Shown here piece by piece: positions 15,550 to 23,317 of a stretch of DNA of 36,422 nucleotides. Position 1 is the stretch's first letter, and every line of letters begins with the position of its first letter. A program made the translations under genes and the position numbers. The stretch spans positions 1 to 36,422 of the forward strand of contig NZ_SZVO01000030.1 in the NCBI RefSeq assembly GCF_005280585.1. Reading direction: 5' to 3'. The DNA is from Dyadobacter frigoris. Its GTDB lineage: Bacteria; Bacteroidota; Bacteroidia; Cytophagales; Spirosomataceae. Below the pieces are notes generated by a model. That model saw nothing but the letters and a program-made list of their open reading frames with translations. It was not told where the DNA came from and ran no database searches.

Positions 15550-15934
15550 CTATACGATCATTTTCTCACCGTACTTTGCCACATTTCCCTCCTTAGTTCT
15601 TTGCCTGAAATCAAGCACATACTTTTGTATATACTGCTCTGCCGTAGTCCCTTTGCGTCTTTCTTCACGGATCAGCACCACAGGCATATTGATTTCAAAC
15701 CACCTGAACGTGCGTATCTGCGGATTTCTAAAAATCATCGTGATATAAAGCTGATCCCGGTCGTTTTCCGTGGCTAGTTGCCAACTTACCATATCGCGGT
15801 TGTTTTTTTATTTCCTTAACAGCCATAAGAATATCTTCCTTTGTATGTGGCTCCTCAGGAAAAAGTGTAAAAGCCGCTCCGCTGCTCTATACAATCTCGC
15901 CTGAATACATGATCCCGTTTGATGTATATTCCAT
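15550..15934 (-). pseudogene. Hypothetical gene with an amber codon and a frameshift
   Basis: From ATG 15934 the frame reads MEYTSNGIMYSGEIV, hits TAG (15889-15887), and continues SSGAAFTLFPEEPHTKEDIL MAVKEIKK. Around 15795 the coding signal passes to another frame, VSWQLATENDRDQLYITMIF to the stop at 15550, an 80-codon open frame. Restored, the protein would be ~125 aa. No family recognised. The last part alone could be made from ATG 15792, but the protein-like upstream sequence suggests it is only a fragment. Confidence 0.55.
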
Positions 15935-15946
15935 TTGATTTGCCGG

Positions 15947-16324
15947 TTACGGATAGAAAAAAAGATCAACAGCCTTTACAAATTTTCCATTTTCATGTTG
16001 TCTTACAGCGGTATAGGTCACAATACAATGGATGGTAAAACTGGCCAGATATCCATCAAACAATTGATCTGCGAAAAGGTTACTGCTTTTATGCAGTTTT
16101 GCACCATATTTGTCTATTTTTTGATCCACCTCACCGGCAAGAGCAAGCCAGAAATCAAAAGTAAAAAGACCATTATTCCATTTGGAGCGGTTCAGTTCCT
16201 CGTTCTCCTTTACAGTTTCACACATTCCCTGCACGAAATCGATTAATTCCGGCATTTCATTTGGAAACAACTGGTGAAGCAATTTCCCTTTCTCTGGATT
16301 ATTCAATTGATTTAAAGCTTTCAT
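15947..16324 (-). CDS. Hypothetical protein, 125 aa
   Basis: ATG 16324 is preferred; a GTG at 16348 would add eight residues. A soluble protein with a helical first half (LHQLFPNEMPELIDFVQGMC) and aromatic-rich second half (FTFDFWLALAGEVDQKIDKY). I do not recognise the family. It lies 46 nt after the DUF932 gene and appears intact, next to the two damaged genes. Confidence 0.7.
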   Translation of the reverse strand: MKALNQLNNPEKGKLLHQLFPNEMPELIDFVQGMCETVKENEELNRSKWNNGLFTFDFWLALAGEVDQKIDKYGAKLHKSSNLFADQLFDGYLASFTIHCIVTYTAVRQHENGKFVKAVDLFFYP

Positions 16325-16370
16325 TTTAGGTTGGTTTATGGCAGCCACCGCAAGGCGGCTGCCGGGTTAT

Positions 16371-17441
16371 TTAATTCATATTAAATATGTCAGCTCCGTA
16401 CTGTGTAAAGTCTTCGCAAAGATTAAAGGCAGTTTGTCCGCGGAGTTGCGCCGTACCACCCAAGAGCATGGATTTCACTTTGGCCTCTTCGTCTTTGTAA
16501 CTTCGTACATTAGAAAAGTAACCCGTGATCGCATTATAACAACCAAAGACCGTCCCGGCCGTCGTCTCCATATTCTGGGTAGGACTGCCGAGCGCGTATT
16601 CATAAACACTCTCAACCATGTTGGTATAATGTGAAGACAGTTCTTCAACACGGCTGTCTTTAAGCTTACCCAAAACCTCGCGATTAGGTGCCATGGCCAT
16701 TTCAATCAGCCTTTTAAGTTCTTTGTCAGTGATACGCACTTTTGCCCATTGGTTAAAAACGGGTTCTATTTCCTGTGAGAACGTGCAGGCCATGCCCATT
16801 ACCTTGTGGGCTTGCTCCAGCCGGAGTTTTGCATTGGCCGTGTGACGGATGCGTACGACATTTGTCAGATTGCGCATCGCTGCATTTAAAGTATTGCGAC
16901 AAACTACACGAATCGGCGTAAAAGCTGCGGTGATACTGCCCGAACCGTCATGGGAATTGGTCAGAAAAAGATAACGTTCGATCACATCATCCTTACCTAC
17001 ACGGATATAACCGGGCAATTTGGCAGTGATGAAAATACGTTGACCGTTTTTACCCAGTGCCCCCGCAGTCTCATACAGGATTCCATCCCCCTGTACGATG
17101 GAATCAAAAAAAGAAAAAGCATCGCGGTTCTGAACGATCTGATAGTCCTTACCGACAACACCTAGCGGCGCGCCGGTATCCATCCGTTTGGTTGCAAAGC
17201 AGTCAGGGACAATAATTTTCGAAGCAGAATAATCTATAACGCTGTCATCTATACGCGAATGATCTGCATCAATAAAAACAGGTGTTTTCACAACCTGATA
17301 ATCCAGTCCTGCCAGTTTGATGGCTTCGCCGCTCGTCGGGTAGCCGTCCAAAATCAGCCCTAATCCGTGCCAGGGTTTTTCCTTTACCGAAAAAAAACTG
17401 TACTTATTTGATTCGTCATTGAAATGAAGGTCATGTGCCAT
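16371..17441 (-). CDS. DUF932 domain protein (phage/plasmid-like)
   Basis: 356 aa. It begins with the WHGLGLILDGYPTSGEAI segment, followed by VVGKDYQIVQNRDAFSFFD and the RVVCRNTLNAA motif around residue 180, the signature of DUF932 proteins found in phages, plasmids and integrative elements. It is soluble; the biochemical role is unknown. Its neighbour is ssb, and DUF932 genes often lie with DNA-maintenance genes. It ends with an ordinary C-terminus and no sign of damage. Confidence 0.9.
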   Translation of the reverse strand: MAHDLHFNDESNKYSFFSVKEKPWHGLGLILDGYPTSGEAIKLAGLDYQVVKTPVFIDADHSRIDDSVIDYSASKIIVPDCFATKRMDTGAPLGVVGKDYQIVQNRDAFSFFDSIVQGDGILYETAGALGKNGQRIFITAKLPGYIRVGKDDVIERYLFLTNSHDGSGSITAAFTPIRVVCRNTLNAAMRNLTNVVRIRHTANAKLRLEQAHKVMGMACTFSQEIEPVFNQWAKVRITDKELKRLIEMAMAPNREVLGKLKDSRVEELSSHYTNMVESVYEYALGSPTQNMETTAGTVFGCYNAITGYFSNVRSYKDEEAKVKSMLLGGTAQLRGQTAFNLCEDFTQYGADIFNMN

Positions 17442-17483
17442 GATATTTCTGTTTTAAGGATTGAAAATAAAAACCGGAATGGA

Positions 17484-17876
17484 TCAGAAAGGAAGATCAT
17501 CGTCGGAATCGTTGCCCGAAGGAGCCGAAGTAGCCGGTGCGTTTTGTACTACGTTTTCCTGCCCGGTTTGTTTGCCTGTGTGCAGTTTGATCCGGTTCGC
17601 ATGAAAATTAATGACCCCGACCGGCTCGCCGGATTTATTGGTATAGGCCTCTACCCCGATACGTCCGTACAGCTCAACAAGTACACCCTTTAAGAGACGG
17701 GGTGCAATGGCCTCACTGTTCCAATAGGCACACCGGACGAAAGTGGTTGTTTGCACCCCTTCCCCATTTTTTGGTTTGTAATAGTCGTTAATAGCCACTG
17801 AGAAATTGACCACTTTTTTACCTGATTTTGTTTCTGATACCTGTGCATCCGAAACAATGCGCGCTACGATTTCCAT
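17484..17876 (-). CDS. ssb: Single-stranded DNA-binding protein
   Basis: 130 aa. OB fold at residues 1-100 (VARIVSDAQV, VVNFSVAINDYY, FVRCAYWNSEAIAPRLLKG, VLVELYGRIGVEAY), a short flexible linker, and the acidic tip DDDLPF at 125-130 that recruits repair and replication proteins. Like other element-borne SSBs, it diverges from the usual MxxxNKVxLIGNLG start. First gene of the minus-strand operon that ends with the PRTRC genes; it would coat the transferred single strand in a recipient. Confidence 0.92.
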   Translation of the reverse strand: MEIVARIVSDAQVSETKSGKKVVNFSVAINDYYKPKNGEGVQTTTFVRCAYWNSEAIAPRLLKGVLVELYGRIGVEAYTNKSGEPVGVINFHANRIKLHTGKQTGQENVVQNAPATSAPSGNDSDDDLPF

Positions 17877-18634
17877 GATTAAAAGGATTTGTTAGTGAAA
17901 AAATATTTTCTGTTTTTTTCTCTTTTCCTCCAATCTGCCTGCTGAAAAACACAATTGTTTTCGCCCAAAGAAAAAACAAGAAAAAAAGAAAGCCCTCGTA
18001 AAGTGGCCCCAATCAGGCCAAAAGGAACGCGGAATAAGTCCCGAAGGGTGGCGGCCCAGTGTACCGAATTCTCGGGCAATAACAGGCCGGCATTATGCCG
18101 AACCGTTTTGGCTGCTTTCCAGGATGCTCCCCAATGGGGCCACTACCTTAGCTGCACTTTTTGGCTTGTGATTTGGGAGAAAATAATTAAGAATCTTAAA
18201 ACAAAACGGCCCTGAAACAATAAATTAAAACAAACCTCTATTTTTAGGATAATTACAACAAAACAATTAATAAAGCATTGATTTATAGGACAGTATTTGA
18301 TTATAGACAAAAGGTTACATATTTTTAACAATCTGACACATTTCACTCGTTAAAATTACAACCATGAGCACTGTCTTATCCATCCTGCGAATCTCAGCTG
18401 TTTCCCTTCAAACATACAAAGGCAAGTTTCGACAGACGCTGCCTTGCCATTCTTTATCCTTTTAGCAGGCAAAGCTTTTCTAATCCGCATTTTAATGGTC
18501 ATTCACGGATCGCTTTCCAAAGCGTGAACTCCGGGCAATTTTACAGTTTATAATGCCGTAACCGGTTATACTCCTAACTTTTACATTTTTTCACCTGTCT
18601 TTACCTCTCACTTCCACAACAAGTCCATCAAGCC
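17877..18634. other. Gene-free region between ssb and the first Crp/Fnr gene
   Basis: About 760 nt without a convincing gene. The part next to ssb (17880-18180) is GC-richer and on the minus strand reads protein-like in short overlapping frames (for example VHWAATLRDLFRVPFGLIGA), perhaps a conserved leader or a small gene; I cannot decide. From 18180 on it is AT-rich. It must contain the promoter of the ssb-PRTRC operon and that of the plus-strand regulator at 18635. It is a likely right border of the mobile element, but no attachment site is visible. Confidence 0.4.
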
Positions 18635-19192
18635 ATGATCATCAGCAAATTAGTTACTTATCTCAATTCCCTACACACTGTCAGTTTCCCGCTTAACAAA
18701 CACCTGCGGACGGTGGCACAAGAAAAACAGTATCCCAAAGGCTACCATCTTTTTAAACAGGGCAGCATGGTCAATTCCTGCTTTTACATCGCAGAAGGGC
18801 TGATCAAATCGCGTTACTTCGGACCGGATGGAAAGCAGTTTATTACGCGCTTTTATGATCAGAACCAGGTCATGCTGCTAGATAGTTTTTGTGACAGGCA
18901 TCCATCTCCGGAGGATATAGTTCTGCTTGAGGATACCACCCTTTTGCAAATAAGTTATCAGCAGGGAGAATATCTCAACACCCATTTTACGGAAGTCAGT
19001 GAGCTGACTGGTAAAATAAACAGATGGGACGGCAGTATGCACGCGCTCCGGGCAAAATTGGCAACGATGCCTACCAAGGCCGCTATCGACCATTTTTCTG
19101 TCCGTTTCGATTGCAGCCGGATATCATCGGCAGATCTGGGCTCCTTTCTGGGCGCGAGCACGCGTAGAATTAACCAACTGAGAAGTAATTAA
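18635..19192 (+). CDS. Crp/Fnr-family regulator (1)
   Basis: 185 aa. The cyclic-nucleotide-binding-like jelly roll covers residues 15-120 (GYHLFKQGSMVNSCFYIAEG, then LIKSRYFGPDGKQFITRF). The C-terminal helix-turn-helix is SSADLGSFLGASTRRINQLR. The cAMP-contacting R/E pair of E. coli Crp is absent, as in most Bacteroidota members, so the ligand is unknown. A second, related regulator lies at 20664, with one gene between. ATG 18635 is the only reasonable start. Confidence 0.88.
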   Translation: MIISKLVTYLNSLHTVSFPLNKHLRTVAQEKQYPKGYHLFKQGSMVNSCFYIAEGLIKSRYFGPDGKQFITRFYDQNQVMLLDSFCDRHPSPEDIVLLEDTTLLQISYQQGEYLNTHFTEVSELTGKINRWDGSMHALRAKLATMPTKAAIDHFSVRFDCSRISSADLGSFLGASTRRINQLRSN

Positions 19193-19218
19193 AATATTTA
19201 ATGAAATTTTAATGTCCG

Positions 19219-19230
19219 GGAAATATTTCC
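19219..19230. repeat. 12-bp perfect palindrome
   Basis: GGAAATATTTCC, 26 nt downstream of the first Crp/Fnr gene and followed by TGTTTTCTTT. It may serve as a weak terminator or as a binding site for one of the flanking regulators. Confidence 0.3.
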
Positions 19231-19460
19231 TGTTTTCTTTAAAATTCATGTTTTAGTTTTAGACTAGCAAACAGCTGTTTTAAGTAATGTAACCTGAGGA
19301 TACTCATTTTCAGGAAATGAATTTAGCACCCAGCCATTCAAGATACGAACAAACCAAGCACCTTTCCAACACAAAGGCGTGCCGGTGAGCCTTGTGCGTT
19401 TTCGATCAGAAAGCAGTATGCCGGTGTATGTTAAATTCATCATTCTAAATATTACCTTCC

Positions 19461-20654
19461 ATGAAAAGCAATTACATCTTCGAGTGGCTCGATGTGCTTG
19501 TTACCATCACACTCAACCCTTCCAAAACCGATTTCCCTCTGGTACCACAACAGCAAATCGATTTGCTCGACAAGACCATTGCAACGCAAAAACAAACCTG
19601 GAAGACACTCTTTAAAAGCGAAATCTATGCCGTTAAAAACCAGGAGCAAATGCAGCTTCTCCTACGGCGTTACCACTCAGATTTTATTGTGTTGCTCGAC
19701 CAGGCCCACGAAAATTATATCGTCAGCAGTCAGCACCCGACATCGTTACATCCGGTTGTTGGAGTCATTGTAAACATCCTTGAAGAGCTGCTGGCTTTTA
19801 TCGAAGGCCGCTATGGAAAATTCCTGGCCCTTGATCAAAGGGTACCGGTAACCTACCTGGAAAGAAGCAAAGAAGAAATCAGAAAAGGCCTGGACCGCCT
19901 TAAAAAGAAACTTTTTGACAGGCTCACCGATAAAATTTTGAAAGGCATCGTCTATGATACGTTATACCGCTTTACAGACGGATTCCAAAGGCCTGTTACA
20001 TTCGGCGAGGTGATTTATTACAAAGATCTTGTTAAAGATCTCGATGAAATATCGTCTCTTAAGTCAGAAACAGATCTGTATAAATCATTAAATGAGGTAT
20101 TGGTTTACCGTAATTTCAATAAAAAGGCGTACCTGAATTACTTTACAGGAAGAATAGCAAGAAAGGTTAATATGCTACAGACGGCACAGGACAGGCTCGA
20201 CCAGCTGCTTTTGTCCAATAAAGAGTTCAACCAGATGCTCCGAAAACCAGGCGTGGCACTTAATCCACACTATACCGATATTGAAAAAGTGGTCGGCAAC
20301 TGGTTTTCCAACGAAATCGGTTATCTGCAAAGCCGCTACCCGTGGGAAGTGACTCCCTTGCCGGCTTATCAGCTTTCAGAAAAAGAACACGAAGCAAAAA
20401 AAACGAAAACGAAACTCGACCTGAATACAGATCAGATCGCTTTGCTGTTAAGAGCCCTGGTGGATACCAAAACCGTGGCATTCACTTCAGTAAACGAGGT
20501 ATTTAAAATGGTAACTCCGTTTTTGTCATCTAAAAAGAAGGAAGACATTTCCTGGAATAGTATGCGGCGTAGCACTTACGCCGCCGAAGATCGTGACAAA
20601 CATGCTGCTACTGCGGTTTTAGAAAAAATGATACTGGTAATCAAAAACTACTAA
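19461..20654 (+). CDS. Unknown helical protein, possibly RteC-like
   Basis: 397 aa, soluble and almost all helix, with repeated lysine/leucine heptad-like stretches (RKGLDRLKKKLFDRLTDKIL; KVNMLQTAQDRLDQLLLSNK). The last 75 residues (DLNTDQIALLLRALVDTKTV, ...ISWNSMRRSTYAAEDRDKHA) have the layout of the C-terminal region of RteC-type regulators and of related Bacteroidota proteins, but the match is only by pattern. It lies between two Crp/Fnr genes, 9 nt before the second, and is probably co-transcribed with it. Role unknown; a regulatory one is suggested by context. Confidence 0.7.
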   Translation: MKSNYIFEWLDVLVTITLNPSKTDFPLVPQQQIDLLDKTIATQKQTWKTLFKSEIYAVKNQEQMQLLLRRYHSDFIVLLDQAHENYIVSSQHPTSLHPVVGVIVNILEELLAFIEGRYGKFLALDQRVPVTYLERSKEEIRKGLDRLKKKLFDRLTDKILKGIVYDTLYRFTDGFQRPVTFGEVIYYKDLVKDLDEISSLKSETDLYKSLNEVLVYRNFNKKAYLNYFTGRIARKVNMLQTAQDRLDQLLLSNKEFNQMLRKPGVALNPHYTDIEKVVGNWFSNEIGYLQSRYPWEVTPLPAYQLSEKEHEAKKTKTKLDLNTDQIALLLRALVDTKTVAFTSVNEVFKMVTPFLSSKKKEDISWNSMRRSTYAAEDRDKHAATAVLEKMILVIKNY

Positions 20655-20663
20655 TCTCAGATC

Positions 20664-21230
20664 ATGATGGATCAACACGCACTGACAACATACCTGTTAT
20701 CTTTGACACCGCTGAGCGAAGAATTCATCTCGGTGTTAAACCGACACATGCAGCAGCATGTTTATAAAAAAGGGCAGCCTCTTAAAACTTCCCAAAGGAA
20801 TTCAAGCATCTGGTTTTTGGTTAACGGCATAATCAAATCCTGTTATTTTGACAGTGACGGCAACGAGCATGTCAGCCGGTTTTGGAAAGAAGGCGAGATT
20901 ATTCTTCTGGAGGAGAATGCCTACCATGAAATTCCGTCGGCCGATTACTTGATCATGATCGAAAATACCGTGCTTTTATCCATACCGGATCTTCGGGTAG
21001 CCTACCTGTTAGCGCATTTTCATCAGGCCCAGACCCTGAGAAGTATGATCTTTCAGATGGACCGGGATAAAGCCGAAGTGCACAGCCATCTGCTGCGACT
21101 ACCGATCAAAGCTGCATACCGAAAATTTGAGAAGATCTTTCCAGTAAACCGTATTCCCATTCAGGATATCGCCCGTTACCTGGGTGTGCCCCCAAAACGT
21201 ATCAGCGAGATCAGAAGCGGGAAACAATAA
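20664..21230 (+). CDS. Crp/Fnr-family regulator (2)
   Basis: 188 aa, related to the regulator at 18635. The cNMP-binding-like domain spans residues 20-120 (YKKGQPLKTSQRNSSIWFLV, then NGIIKSCYFDSDGNEHVSRF), and the helix-turn-helix is IPIQDIARYLGVPPKRISEI near the C-terminus. Canonical cAMP-binding residues are missing. It follows the 397-aa gene by 9 nt and precedes the MauE-like gene by about 170 nt. It is a candidate regulator of the exported redox genes downstream. Confidence 0.88.
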   Translation: MMDQHALTTYLLSLTPLSEEFISVLNRHMQQHVYKKGQPLKTSQRNSSIWFLVNGIIKSCYFDSDGNEHVSRFWKEGEIILLEENAYHEIPSADYLIMIENTVLLSIPDLRVAYLLAHFHQAQTLRSMIFQMDRDKAEVHSHLLRLPIKAAYRKFEKIFPVNRIPIQDIARYLGVPPKRISEIRSGKQ

Positions 21231-21401
21231 TCTTGTATCATAATTTTTCAGCCACACAATAGCCAAACAGGATAAAATTTAGTCCGTTTGCTGCCTATGA
21301 GCCACCCCAAACGGAATGCTACCTTTACATTAAGGCGGAGGAGTCTGACTAACGCTGACAGTCCATCTATCAATACGGGATACAATAATAGAAAAGTACT
21401 T

Positions 21402-21872
21402 ATGAAAAAATTCCTAGCACAAATATCTCAGCTGGTTGGCACGCCTAAAGTCAGGGAGTTATACGTAGATACGGCCAGCCTGCTTTTTATCGTGCTTTTT
21501 ATTTATGCCTCGGTCAGCAAACTTCTCGATTACCAGAAGTTCATGATACAACTTAGACAATCCCCGTTACTGAGTGCCTGGTCAGTATTGTTTTCCTGGT
21601 TTGTTCCGGCTATTGAGATTATCCTGGCCATCATGCTGGTATTTAGCCGCACCAGAATAATGGCCTTATATGGAAGTTTCACCTTAATGGTCACGTTCAC
21701 GGCATACATTATAACCATCCTGAATTTTAGTGATTATATACCATGCTCCTGCGGAGGAATTTTAGAAAATATGTCATGGAAGGAGCATTTGTTATTTAAT
21801 CTCGGATTCACAGCACTGGTTGTAATCGGAATCTTACTTGAATCCGAAAAAAAAAGATTTGAGCTTTATTAA
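21402..21872 (+). CDS. MauE/DoxX-like membrane protein
   Basis: 156 aa from ATG 21402; the frame is open back to 21288, but that extension (polar, arginine-rich) is not like the family. There are four hydrophobic segments (about 22-40, 57-80, 88-108, 130-147), the typical YASVSKLLDYQKF after the first, and PCSCGG with C115/C117 at the outer face between the third and fourth. MauE-type proteins are thought to pass disulfide or redox equivalents across the membrane. The neighbours are a four-cysteine exported peptide and a thioredoxin-like protein. Confidence 0.82.
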   Translation: MKKFLAQISQLVGTPKVRELYVDTASLLFIVLFIYASVSKLLDYQKFMIQLRQSPLLSAWSVLFSWFVPAIEIILAIMLVFSRTRIMALYGSFTLMVTFTAYIITILNFSDYIPCSCGGILENMSWKEHLLFNLGFTALVVIGILLESEKKRFELY

Positions 21873-21956
21873 AAATATTCTATTGCGCAATAAGAATCAG
21901 GGTATCCGAAAACCTGAAAAAGAGTAGGAGCCAGTTGAAATTTAAAAGCAATCAAG

Positions 21957-22193
21957 ATGAAAACTAAAAAATTAATGCTCTCCATTGCTGCCTTTGCTTT
22001 TGCCACCATAGGTGCATTCGCCACAAGAACAACGGCTTCTGAAACAGTGGATTCACTATGGAGGCAAAATGCGTCCGAACCCGAAATTTGTGAATCACAA
22101 AGTGAATGCTCATTAACCAGTGGCCAGGCATGTTCTTTCCAGTCTTACTCCGATGCAACCTGTTCAACGCCGGTTACCCGGTTTAAACCTTAA
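21957..22193 (+). CDS. Small exported cysteine-containing peptide (DUF6520-like)
   Basis: 78 aa. Signal peptide MKTKKLMLSIAAFAFATIGA, then FATRTTA as the likely cleavage zone. The mature part is about 55 residues with cysteines at 45, 51, 59 and 69. Such peptides occur widely in Bacteroidota next to MauE-type genes; none has a known function. The terminator at 22202-22240 follows directly. The four cysteines could form two disulfides or be loaded by the neighbouring redox proteins. Confidence 0.78.
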   Translation: MKTKKLMLSIAAFAFATIGAFATRTTASETVDSLWRQNASEPEICESQSECSLTSGQACSFQSYSDATCSTPVTRFKP

Positions 22194-22201
22194 AACAAAT
22201 C

Positions 22202-22240
22202 AAATAAAGCGGGTTGCAATTTCGACCCGCTTTATTTTAA
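22202..22240 (+). terminator. Rho-independent terminator after the small peptide gene
   Basis: AAATAAAGCGGGT pairs exactly with ACCCGCTTTATTT around TGCAATTTCG; the descending arm ends in TTTATTTT. It probably reduces expression of the next gene (starts 22253) relative to the peptide gene. Confidence 0.75.
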
Positions 22241-22252
22241 AACACCTCAGGT

Positions 22253-23305
22253 ATGCTAGCCCGAAAATTATTGTTTTTGTTTTTTTTAACGATAACAGGG
22301 ATCTTTCCTGTGGCAAGCCTGTACCTTATGCATTACTATCGTGCATTACACCACAATGGCTTTTACCGGATTTTCCCTCCCCACGTCTTTGGCACGCCCA
22401 ACAGATTGCATTTAGGCCACAACTCGTATTATATTGCGGGATTAACCCAGGACCGTATCTATCTGGGTAATGTAACCGCACCGCTGCGTTTGTTTTCTGT
22501 CAACTTTCATCTTAAAGATCCCCAAAAGGTTCTTTTGAAATTAAATCAAAAAGACAGCATTGTTCACGACGCATTAAGAGTACAGGTTGATTTTCCATTT
22601 ATTTATGTGCATGAACAGATCACGCCATCCTTGTTTTACGGAAACTTATCTGACAGCAGATTATATGCGGTTAAATTCCCTGCACGACGGCTACCGCTTC
22701 TGTCTTTATTTCCCCTTTCTACTCATCAGTACATCACCCGCTCCTATGACAGTACTCTGCAAAGCAATGTGTTAAATAAAATCTCAATCAGTCCTTTTAC
22801 CATCAAAACAAATAAAAAAGCTCTGCAGAAACAAAAGGATGGTTTCTTTTCAACGGATGGTATGCTGGTCTTCGATAAACCGAAAGCAAGGTTTGTCTAT
22901 GTTTACTATTACCGCAATCAGTACCTGTTGTGCGACACCGCTTTGAACGTTTTAAGTGTTGGCAACACCATTGATACCAACAGTCTGGCAAAAATAGAAA
23001 TCAGTAAAATAGACTCTGACCAAAAAACCGTTATTTCGGCTCCCCCACTGACGGTAAACAAAAAAATCTGTATCTCCGCCAATACATTGTTCATCTATTC
23101 CAATCTGGTTACCGACAATGAAAACAGGTCCGTATTCAAGCATCAGTCCGTCATCGATGTCTATTCCCTTGAAGAAAACCGTTATCGTTACAGTTTTTAT
23201 ATCCCTGATATCGAAGGAAAAAAGGTTAGTAGCTTTCAAGTTGATGGCACGACCCTGATTGTCATTCAGGATCGTTACCTGACCACCTTTTCGCTCAACC
23301 TCTAA
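22253..23305 (+). CDS. Exported or membrane-anchored protein of unknown function, 350 aa
   Basis: The N-terminal hydrophobic stretch LLFLFFLTITGIFPVASLYL is an anchor or signal. The remainder is rich in beta strands with short repeats such as YYIAGLTQDRIYLGN, FIYVHEQITPSLFYGNLSD and LIVIQDRYLTTFSLNL. This resembles a beta-propeller but shows no catalytic motif. It starts 16 nt after the terminator of the peptide gene. By analogy with other Bacteroidota loci that pair small exported peptides with propeller-like proteins, it may bind or process the peptide; this is inference. Confidence 0.68.
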   Translation: MLARKLLFLFFLTITGIFPVASLYLMHYYRALHHNGFYRIFPPHVFGTPNRLHLGHNSYYIAGLTQDRIYLGNVTAPLRLFSVNFHLKDPQKVLLKLNQKDSIVHDALRVQVDFPFIYVHEQITPSLFYGNLSDSRLYAVKFPARRLPLLSLFPLSTHQYITRSYDSTLQSNVLNKISISPFTIKTNKKALQKQKDGFFSTDGMLVFDKPKARFVYVYYYRNQYLLCDTALNVLSVGNTIDTNSLAKIEISKIDSDQKTVISAPPLTVNKKICISANTLFIYSNLVTDNENRSVFKHQSVIDVYSLEENRYRYSFYIPDIEGKKVSSFQVDGTTLIVIQDRYLTTFSLNL

Positions 23306-23317
23306 ATCATCTTTCGA

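Noticed and set aside
18363..18464. A 33-codon plus-strand frame before the Crp/Fnr gene
   Set aside because: Too short, with no ribosome-binding site or recognisable feature.
21288..21401. Longer N-terminus for the MauE-like protein
   Set aside because: The extension is arginine/serine-rich and polar and would precede the first membrane segment without any family resemblance; ATG 21402 gives the normal length.
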